Shown piece by piece: positions 1-5,176 of a DNA stretch of 5,176 nucleotides (position 1 is the first letter of the stretch; each line of letters begins with the position of its first letter). The stretch is from Armatimonadota bacterium (GTDB lineage: Bacteria > Armatimonadota > Zipacnadia > Zipacnadales > FEN-943). Made by a program: the position numbers and the translations under genes. The notes beneath the pieces are model-generated. The model was not told where the DNA came from and did not search any database. It saw nothing but the letters and a program-made list of their open reading frames with translations. The stretch covers positions 1 to 5,176 of the forward strand of contig JANZZA010000576.1 in the NCBI GenBank assembly GCA_026419655.1, read 5' to 3'.

Positions 1-287
1 ACGGGACTGTTGCAAAAGCCATTGCTGGCTTGTGCAGAGTGAACAAAGTGTGCAACGCCGCGTGCTCGACCTTTCACCGGGGATCGCGTCTAGGAAGAGT
101 TAAAGCGGCCTTTGCAATGGTCCCCCCAGGAATTTTTCTGCAGCAATATTCATTTCCAAACTGTTCCCGGGCTTCAAGAGGAAGCTCTAGGGTACGTGTT
201 GCATAAACTTCTGCATGACCATAATTGTTGCATCACCATCGTTTCAGGAGTCAGCCGCGCCCATGCAGTATCACCTGCGGGCGGAAG

Positions 288-437
288 CCCCTGCCGCAGA
301 AGGGCTGGCGGCAGTTCTCTCCGGCCTTGTTTTTCTGTTGACACCGGAGGTTCCTGCCGCACACGGACTGCTTGCCACATTGTCTGACCTCTTGTCTGTG
401 GACGCAGCAAGTCCCTGCGGCACACGGACTGGCAGGT
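288..437. repeat. Degenerate ~62-nt tandem repeat, three copies
   Basis: The core CCTGCCGCACACGGACTG at 353-370 recurs at 414-431 with one change (CCTGCGGCACACGGACTG), 61 nt further on. A weaker copy begins with CCTGCCGCA at 290-298, 63 nt before the first. Both strong copies are followed closely by a GC-rich segment (CTTGCC or GCAGG). The even spacing suggests old tandem duplication of a unit of about 62 nt that has since diverged. No function is evident. The repeat lies outside the coding sequence, downstream of the deacetylase-like gene on the minus strand. Confidence 0.5.
291..314. other. Hairpin candidate, 7-bp stem
   Basis: CTGCCGC at 291-297 pairs perfectly with GCGGCAG at 308-314 around a 10-nt loop. 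It sits in the flank about 190 nt past the stop of the deacetylase-like gene. No T-run follows on either strand, so it does not look like an intrinsic terminator. Chance pairing in GC-rich DNA is possible. Confidence 0.25.
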
Positions 438-493
438 ATGTCGGGGATAGCTCTGCAACAGTCACCTCGGGCAAACCTTCAGGCACATGGCAG

Positions 494-503
494 CCGTGCA
501 CGG
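494..503. other. 10-nt perfect palindrome just after a stop codon
   Basis: CCGTGCACGG is its own reverse complement and starts two bases after the TGA of the minus-strand deacetylase-like gene. With its flanks (AGCC and GGCT) it could fold as a small bulged hairpin. There is no following T-tract on the minus strand, so termination by this element is only a weak possibility. It could instead be chance. Confidence 0.2.
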
Positions 504-505
504 GC

Positions 506-2275
506 TCAGGCAAGGCACACCACTATTTCGCTCTCGCCGGCCGGGCAGGGAATGAACAGCCACCGCAGGCCAAAATGTTCCTGCATCGCCGGCGACACCG
601 TTTTGCCCTGGACACGGACCTGGACCACTTTTCGCGCCACGGGCACCTTTACGACCATTCCGTCGTGGTAGGCGCACTGCGCGAGCAGTCGTAGACTGTT
701 TTCTCCTGTGCCAAGCGTATGGACGTTTGACCGCGCCCTGGCATCCCACCAGGCCCACAGAGCGTCACAGCCCATGAACACGGCCCTGTGCTGGCCCTCG
801 CGCAAGTACCGCACCAGTTCATCTATTGCCCTTCGGCAGCTTTCCTGGTGGGCGATGTAGACTGGGTGATAGAAAAAGTTGGCGGTCATGTGGAAATGAG
901 CGGCCAGGTCGAGGGCACGGTGAAGGGTCTCGAAGTCCGTCGCGTCGCCCAGATACCCAACTTCGTAGGCCATCCCCGGGACAGCAAGGAAGTTTATGCG
1001 CTGATTCCCGCCGCCGGGGTCGTCGTAATAATAGTGCGGAAAGGCGGACCCGAAAGCCAGGCCAATGCGATTGACGGGGTTGAGGGGCGGACTGCTCAAA
1101 CCCAGCCGCGAGTTGTCGCCCTTTATACCACGGGTCGCCATCCACCTGGCCGGCTCGGCCCAGCCCGTCCAGCGGCACCAGTGGTTGACGGTGACTATCG
1201 GCAGGTGGCCAAAGTTTTCATAGAAGAGCCGGACTTGTCGCTCGACGTGCTGCTCACCAAAACCGATTGGGTGGCAAAAGTTGTCAATGAAATTGAAATG
1301 CAGGGACGCCTCGTGGCCGTTGGCGACGATGTGGTCATGCTCGGCGACGGTGAGGGCAAAATGCCCGTCGGCATCCGGCATGATGTTTATGTGGTAGGGT
1401 AAGCCACGGCTGCGCATAAAGTCCGACGCGGCCACCTGCGAACCGTCGCTGAGGCCCTCGTCGTCGCCGCCGAAAAAGATGACCAGGTCGGCCACTTCGC
1501 CAGCCAGCGGCGGAAGCTGGTGTATCATTGGCAGTCCAGTGCCGTGGATAAGGTTCTGGAGAAGAAATAAAAGCATGTCGGCATACGGCACGTCCTGCCG
1601 CAGATGGCCGGTGGCTATGGCATCCGAGAGGCGCAAGTAGCCGTCGAGGTCGTAGTCCCCATCTACAGGGCGCCCCTTGTGAAGAACCCACATGGTCTGC
1701 GCCAGGTCGAAAGCGAAGTAGCACGCTAGCCCGCGCCCGACGCGCTGCACGGTGACGGCGGGAAAGGAAGTTTCGGCACCTCTGGAGTTCACGAGCAAGG
1801 CCAGGACCCGTGACCGCTCCGGGACAACTCTCCTCAGCGGACCGAAAACTGGTATGGTGTGGTCGGAGAGGCCGAAAGGCAATATGGCTCTTGTCAGAGG
1901 ACAGTCGCTCAACCGCACCAAAGCGGTCATGGCAAAGCTGCCGTCAGGCTCCGGGGTGACGGAGTGGAAGGCATTGCCAAAGGTCTCGTCCAACCGGTCT
2001 GTAGCAAAACCGATAAGTGTGCCGCCGCTGTTTATCCACGTGTGAAGTTTGCAGGAGATGTCAACAAAGCTGCCGGCTCGCGCGTCGCCCACGAAAATAA
2101 CGCGCGCTGTGCCCAAGGCGTCGGCGAGAAGCTCCCCGTCGCGCACGTTGACTGCGGTGGCAGGAAGGCCAAGCTGGCGCAAGATTTCCTCGACGTAGGC
2201 AAACCAGTAGTTCTCCTCGCGAGCGTTGGCCGTCTCCTGGGCTTCCGGGTCGTAAAGATACACTGCTTTAACCAT
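506..2275 (-). CDS. GATase-like and polysaccharide-deacetylase-like protein
   Basis: This is a 589-residue protein of unassigned function. There is no signal peptide or membrane segment, so it is probably cytosolic. Residues 1-190 look like a Rossmann-type GATase1/ThuA-like or beta-galactosidase-trimerisation-like domain: strands at VKAVYLYDP and ARVIFVGDA, a WINSGGTLIGF segment (80-90), and a closing VGRGLACYFAFDL (179-191). Residues 262-505 resemble a divergent NodB-type deacetylase barrel. FGGDDEG (268-274) would be motif 1 with Asp271 and Asp272. GHEASLH (320-326) fits the HxxxxH metal motif with His321 and His326. FYHP (468-471) could supply the late catalytic His470. Residues 515-589 look like a small beta domain. 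Motif 3 (RxP) is not evident, so the substrate and even the catalytic activity are uncertain. The ATG start is well bounded: an in-frame TGA lies six codons upstream, with GGAG ten bases before the ATG. The gene follows comEC in the same direction after a 591-bp spacer. The fold calls are inferred from motifs only. Confidence 0.85.
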   Translation of the reverse strand: MVKAVYLYDPEAQETANAREENYWFAYVEEILRQLGLPATAVNVRDGELLADALGTARVIFVGDARAGSFVDISCKLHTWINSGGTLIGFATDRLDETFGNAFHSVTPEPDGSFAMTALVRLSDCPLTRAILPFGLSDHTIPVFGPLRRVVPERSRVLALLVNSRGAETSFPAVTVQRVGRGLACYFAFDLAQTMWVLHKGRPVDGDYDLDGYLRLSDAIATGHLRQDVPYADMLLFLLQNLIHGTGLPMIHQLPPLAGEVADLVIFFGGDDEGLSDGSQVAASDFMRSRGLPYHINIMPDADGHFALTVAEHDHIVANGHEASLHFNFIDNFCHPIGFGEQHVERQVRLFYENFGHLPIVTVNHWCRWTGWAEPARWMATRGIKGDNSRLGLSSPPLNPVNRIGLAFGSAFPHYYYDDPGGGNQRINFLAVPGMAYEVGYLGDATDFETLHRALDLAAHFHMTANFFYHPVYIAHQESCRRAIDELVRYLREGQHRAVFMGCDALWAWWDARARSNVHTLGTGENSLRLLAQCAYHDGMVVKVPVARKVVQVRVQGKTVSPAMQEHFGLRWLFIPCPAGESEIVVCLA

Positions 2276-2285
2276 TGGCTGCTCG

Positions 2286-2289
2286 CTCC
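2286..2289 (-). promoter_or_regulatory. Probable ribosome binding site for the deacetylase-like gene
   Basis: The minus strand reads GGAG, then ten bases, then ATG at 2275. The spacing is slightly long but acceptable for a Shine-Dalgarno site. An in-frame TGA just upstream (six codons before the ATG) leaves this as the first possible start. A TTGACA hexamer at 2305-2300 on the minus strand lies too close to the ATG, with no -10 box after it, to be called a promoter. Confidence 0.5.
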
Positions 2290-2365
2290 GTCAAAAGGCT
2301 GTCAACCCCTCGCCTCCCCTGCTTCCTTGCCCGCTTGCCCCCGTGGTCCCTACCTCCCTTACATC

Positions 2366-2583
2366 CCCTTGCACCAAAGCCTCCGCTTTTCTTGCCTACT
2401 CAGCGCTTGCTCCTTTTGTACCCTTGCCCTTGCCCCTAAAGCCATTACATCCCTCACCTCTCCCTGCCTCGACGGGTATTGCCTGCGTTGTCTGCGAAGC
2501 TTTTGTACCCAAGCTCTTGCCCGCCCCGCTCGCTTCTGTTTACGTTGCCCTTATCTACCTCACCTACGCCTTCCCCCAAAGCC
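2366..2583. repeat. Degenerate short repeats in the purine-rich spacer
   Basis: Three versions of one motif occur: CCCTTGCACCAAAGCC at 2366-2381, CCCTTGCCCCTAAAGCC at 2427-2443, and CCTTCCCCCAAAGCC at 2569-2583. The third and second are followed by related sequence: 2438-2468 and 2578-2608 match at 25 of 31 positions. Separately, TTACATCCC recurs at 2359 and 2445, and TTTTGTACCC at 2414 and 2501, both 86-87 nt apart, suggesting an older duplication of about 87 nt. On the minus strand the shared motif reads roughly GGCTTTRGGGGCAAGG. Function is unknown. Confidence 0.5.
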
Positions 2584-2640
2584 CTTACCTCACTCGCCTC
2601 CCCATGCCCCCGTGTTTCCAGAGCTGCCTACTTCTTCGCT

Positions 2641-2866
2641 GCATTCTGATTTCTTGCCACCAGCAGGGGCACCTGTCGCTCCCGGCGCGGTACTTTAGCA
2701 CCCCTGCAAGCTTGGCTGCACATGGCCAGGTCCGCGACTGCTCCCCACACCCTCGCCAGTCAGGGGGGCACCAAACTGGCTCTCTTCTCCAATCGGCACG
2801 GGTAACCATTGACTTGACTGCGCAAGGATGAAAAGAGAGCCGCCGCAAGACAGACCGCCGCCCAGT
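2641..2866. other. Spacer downstream of comEC, no gene seen
   Basis: This is the part of the intergenic spacer nearest the comEC stop and is of ordinary GC-rich composition. A direct repeat GCGGCGG occurs twice just past the stop on the minus strand, followed by CTCTCTTTT, but the two copies do not pair with each other. GCCAGT at 2755-2760 can pair with ACTGGC at 2775-2780 across a 14-nt loop, without a T-tract. Neither makes a convincing terminator. The comEC frame stays open for about 94 codons past its TAG, but that sequence is rich in Trp, Cys and Arg and looks non-coding. Confidence 0.5.
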
Positions 2867-5176
2867 CTAGGGCAACCACGGCTGTACCCCCTGGGGCAGG
2901 AACTGCGTCCATCGCACGCCGTCTGGCGCAAGCGTGACTGTTACTGCCCCAGCCTGCCAGGTGGCCAAGACGGTCGCGCCAAGGCGGCTGAGGTCAACGG
3001 CAAAGTCTTCGTCCGGCTGCCCGCCGCTGTACCACGGGCCGCAAGGAATCACTGCCACAGTCGGCAAGACCGCCTCGCAGAAAGGTCTCCACCAGGCACT
3101 GCGGCGGCCATGATGCGGCACCTGCATGGCCGCCGCGTGCAGTTCGGACGGCCCCAGTCGCGCCAGGAGCTCTTGTTGTCCTGGTCGCTCTACGTCGCTG
3201 GCCAAGAGTACCCGGTGCCCACAGGCTTCTACGGCAGCCACCAGACAGTTATCGTTTTCGGGCGCGTGGCTTTCCACTGGTTTCGTTTGGGGATGCAAGA
3301 ACCTCACTGTAACTGCTCCCAGCCGTAGCTGTGCGCCGCGCCGTGCTACCCATATTGGCACATCTGCTTTCCCGGCGGTCACAAGCAGCTTCTGGTAAAG
3401 TCTGGCAGGCTCGACGCCTTCAAGCGGCGGCACCACTACCAGTGCTCGCACGAAATTCGTGCGCACAAGCTCCAGGGCGGCATTGCAGTGGTCGGCGTCG
3501 GGATGAGATACAATAAGTGTGTCCAGATAGCGGCACCCCCTGGCCCGAAGATAAGGCATCAGCACATTCCGCGCCGTCCGCAGGCCAGAAAGCTCAGCGT
3601 CCACCGATCCGGCATCGTAGACCGCAAAATGTCCGCCAGGGGCCTCAATGACCGTGCATAATCCCTCGCCAACGTCCAGCCATGTCACGGTTGGATACCT
3701 TGCAGGTGTGGGCGTCGCTGCCAGCAGTAAAAGCGAGAGAAAAGCCGCTGTCGCGCCCAAACCCGAAAGAATCCTCTGCCAGCGGTCGCCGGAGCGAAAC
3801 AGCATGTAAAAGGCCATTAGCGCCACATACCAGGCAGTGATCATGGGCCACGACATGTGCAGACCGTCGAGATAAGCAAGCGGCAAGCGCCCACAAACAT
3901 CGTTAACAGCAACACATGCTGATAACAGGCCCCGACAGGGCCATAACAGCGGCGTGGCAACCAGGGGATGAAATAAAGCCAGCCCAACGCCAGCCAGTCC
4001 CAAAAGAAGGACAAGCTCAGCGGCTGGCACCACAAAAAGGTTGGCCACGCCGCCCGTGAGCGCTACGCCGCCAAAGTGAGCAATGAGAATCGGCGCAGTC
4101 ATGGTCCAGGCTCCAACAGTGGCCGCGCCCGCCCACGACACTGCTCGCAAAATCCAAAGCCCAATCAGTCTTGCTCGCATAGACCGGCTTGGCCCTCGCG
4201 GCAGGTTGGACCCGTGGCCCAACTGCAGCCGCTGGAAGGGAACGATGTGCTCCAACAGACGTACCGCGCCCACTGCTCCGATAGCCGCCGCGAAAGTTAG
4301 CTGAAAGCCTGGCGAGAAAAGGTCAGCGGGCGTAGTCAGTACAAGAGCCGCCGCGACGAAGGCCATGGCCGTGGGCAAGTCTTGCGGCCGGCCGCCGTAA
4401 AGCCCGGCAATCATGACGGCCGCCGTCGCTGCCGCACGCAGGATAGATGGCTCACGCCCGCATAAGACTGCGTACCCGGCTGTCACTGCAAGGACCAGCA
4501 TTACCTGCCAGAGGTGCGAATACCGCCGCCAGAAGCCTGTCAGGTATAGCAGAATCACCACCAGCACCGTGACCTGGGAACCAGAGACTACCAGAACATG
4601 AATGGTGCCCGTGCGGCGATAAAGCTCTACCAAGTCCTGCGGGAGGTCGTCGAGAGAGGCTCCGTATACTATGGCGCCAAGCTGTACCGCGTAGCGCTCA
4701 CTGTCGCGGCCCGGCATTGCCACTTCGAGGCGGCGCGTGAGGACCTGCCGCGCGCGAGCAGCCCAGTCGGTCCAGGTCAGTCGCGGCGGCTCCTCGATGA
4801 CTTCCACGGCTTGCGGCGCCAAATGACACCAGACGCCGCGCCGCGACCAGTAGAGCCCCTGGCACCGCTCGAAGGGATTTGTAGGCCGTCGCCAGGGCCG
4901 CAGCATTCCACCGAAAAGCTTTACGCGCTGGCCCACCTTTAGCTGCGCCTGGCGAGCCGTGAAGTAAATTAACCCCGATGCGGGCCGCAGCACCCCTGGA
5001 GAAAGCTCAAGGGCCTCTGCTCGACCAACAGCCCGCACGCCCCGGGGCCTCTCCCACGCAAGGGCGACGCGCACCACGACTGACTCTGGGCGGGCAGGCG
5101 CATGCAAACTAATGTCGTCGCTGCGGCGGACGAGGCGAGCACTGTACGAGAAAGCTCCTGCAGCCACAGCGGTTGA
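2867..5176 (-). CDS. comEC: ComEC/Rec2-family DNA internalisation protein, N-terminus cut off
   Basis: This is the inner-membrane channel that carries single-stranded DNA into the cytoplasm during natural transformation. The reading frame is open to the right edge with no stop, and the usual first one or two membrane helices are missing, so the real start lies beyond the window. The GTG at 5167 is probably internal; residues here are numbered from it. Residues 20-125 form the OB-like N-terminal domain (DUF4131 type). Residues 165-460 are the Competence domain, with GTIHVLVVSGSQV (187-199), EPSILRA (239-245), FSPGFQLTFAA (284-294), GGVANLFVVP (372-381) and about ten hydrophobic segments. Residues 490-760 are a metallo-beta-lactamase domain: LDVGEG (497-502), SHPDADH (554-560), LLASD (654-658), VPHHG (683-687). 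Departures from consensus are SGxQ for SGxH, GLC for GDA after LDVGEG, and NA for GG after DADH. The metal ligands remain. It ends at a TAG, 591 bp before the next gene. Confidence 0.95.
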   Translation of the reverse strand, partial: STAVAAGAFSYSARLVRRSDDISLHAPARPESVVVRVALAWERPRGVRAVGRAEALELSPGVLRPASGLIYFTARQAQLKVGQRVKLFGGMLRPWRRPTNPFERCQGLYWSRRGVWCHLAPQAVEVIEEPPRLTWTDWAARARQVLTRRLEVAMPGRDSERYAVQLGAIVYGASLDDLPQDLVELYRRTGTIHVLVVSGSQVTVLVVILLYLTGFWRRYSHLWQVMLVLAVTAGYAVLCGREPSILRAAATAAVMIAGLYGGRPQDLPTAMAFVAAALVLTTPADLFSPGFQLTFAAAIGAVGAVRLLEHIVPFQRLQLGHGSNLPRGPSRSMRARLIGLWILRAVSWAGAATVGAWTMTAPILIAHFGGVALTGGVANLFVVPAAELVLLLGLAGVGLALFHPLVATPLLWPCRGLLSACVAVNDVCGRLPLAYLDGLHMSWPMITAWYVALMAFYMLFRSGDRWQRILSGLGATAAFLSLLLLAATPTPARYPTVTWLDVGEGLCTVIEAPGGHFAVYDAGSVDAELSGLRTARNVLMPYLRARGCRYLDTLIVSHPDADHCNAALELVRTNFVRALVVVPPLEGVEPARLYQKLLVTAGKADVPIWVARRGAQLRLGAVTVRFLHPQTKPVESHAPENDNCLVAAVEACGHRVLLASDVERPGQQELLARLGPSELHAAAMQVPHHGRRSAWWRPFCEAVLPTVAVIPCGPWYSGGQPDEDFAVDLSRLGATVLATWQAGAVTVTLAPDGVRWTQFLPQGVQPWLP

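Larger units (their letters stand above)
1..505. other. Gene-poor 3' flank with short repeats
   Basis: No gene is supported here. Short frames occur on both strands, but their predicted proteins are rich in Arg, Cys and Ser, overlap each other and resemble no family I know. Positions 121-240 are about 45% GC (54 of 120 counted), clearly below the neighbouring coding DNA. The stretch holds a degenerate repeat of about 62 nt (288-437), a hairpin candidate (291-314), four TGTTGCA words counting both strands, and a 10-nt inverted repeat at 5-14 and 454-463. One plus-strand frame is open from the left edge to a TAA at 204-206 (67 codons) and could be the tail of a convergent gene, but nothing in it is recognisable. 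The likeliest reading is intergenic DNA with remnants of repeats. Confidence 0.6.
2281..2640 (-). other. Purine-loaded, repeat-bearing leader region
   Basis: On the minus strand, the sense strand of both flanking genes, about 72% of these 360 bases are A or G (100 purines counted on the plus strand). The run is rich in GGTGAGG, AAGGGC and GGGGCAAGG words and contains degenerate repeats. It lies directly upstream of the deacetylase-like gene. No gene is supported: the plus-strand frames here encode Pro-, Leu- and Ser-rich low-complexity sequence, which the pyrimidine bias itself explains. It may be an untranslated leader or a spacer that expanded by slippage. No clear -35/-10 pair was found in it. 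Confidence 0.6.

Noticed and set aside
1..22. Possible minus-strand ATG at 22 opening toward the left edge
   Set aside because: Only seven codons are visible and no Shine-Dalgarno sequence precedes it.
3..206. Plus-strand frame open from the left edge to TAA at 204-206
   Set aside because: It could be the 3' end of a convergent gene, but only 67 codons are visible, none matches a family I know, and the composition is not distinctive.
288..437. CRISPR array
   Set aside because: Only two good units with imperfect repeats about 61 nt apart, and no cas genes in the window.
788..1402. Plus-strand frame of 204 residues inside the deacetylase-like gene
   Set aside because: It is antisense to a gene with clear domain motifs and has no recognisable family. 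It is the usual shadow frame of GC-rich coding DNA.
2282..2305. TTGACA as a -35 box for the deacetylase-like gene
   Set aside because: It lies about 25 nt before the ATG with no TATAAT-like hexamer at the right spacing.
2755..2780. Hairpin GCCAGT/ACTGGC as a comEC terminator
   Set aside because: The stem is six base pairs with a 14-nt loop, 86 nt past the stop, and no T-tract follows on the minus strand.
2343..2831. Plus-strand frame encoding a Pro/Leu/Ser-rich protein of 162 residues
   Set aside because: Its composition is explained by the pyrimidine-rich plus strand, and there is no recognisable domain or convincing ribosome binding site.
2585..2866. In-frame extension of comEC past its TAG, about 94 codons
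   Set aside because: The protein already ends where ComEC metallo-beta-lactamase domains normally end. The extension is rich in Trp, Cys and Arg with no family resemblance, and it runs into the low-complexity spacer. Readthrough is not supported.

Overview
The window is a GC-rich stretch (about 60% by eye, 65% in one counted coding line) of a bacterial chromosome. It carries two clear genes, both on the minus strand, separated and followed by unusual non-coding DNA. The organism cannot be fixed from sequence alone. The ComEC signature reads GTIHVLVVSGSQV rather than the usual GLxHLLAISGLHV. Together with a cytoplasmic GATase-like/deacetylase-like protein, this recalls Armatimonadota or another deep-branching GC-rich lineage. 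That is an impression from memory, not a result.

Reading in the direction of transcription (right to left): 5176-2867 is a ComEC/Rec2-type DNA-uptake channel whose N-terminus lies beyond the window. It has an OB-like N-terminal domain, a polytopic Competence domain and a C-terminal metallo-beta-lactamase domain. From 2866 to 2276 there is a 591-bp spacer with no believable gene. Much of it (2281-2640) is strikingly strand-asymmetric, about 72% purine on the transcribed strand by hand count, and contains degenerate short repeats. From 2275 to 506 is a 589-residue protein of unassigned function. It appears to combine a GATase1-like Rossmann domain, a divergent polysaccharide-deacetylase (NodB-like) barrel and a small C-terminal beta domain. 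From 505 to 1 is a second gene-poor stretch with a local GC dip (45% at 121-240), a degenerate repeat of about 62 nt, a cluster of TGTTGCA words and a 10-nt inverted repeat spanning positions 5-463.

The two genes are co-oriented, but the long spacer gives no strong reason to think they work together. ComEC would serve natural transformation (passage of single-stranded DNA across the inner membrane). The second protein would be a cytosolic carbohydrate-related enzyme or a degenerate relative of one. No tRNA, rRNA, CRISPR array, complete insertion sequence or intrinsic terminator was recognised. I do not see a convincing new multi-gene system. The most unusual items are the deacetylase-like protein, the purine-loaded repeat leader in front of it and the repeat-rich 3' flank.
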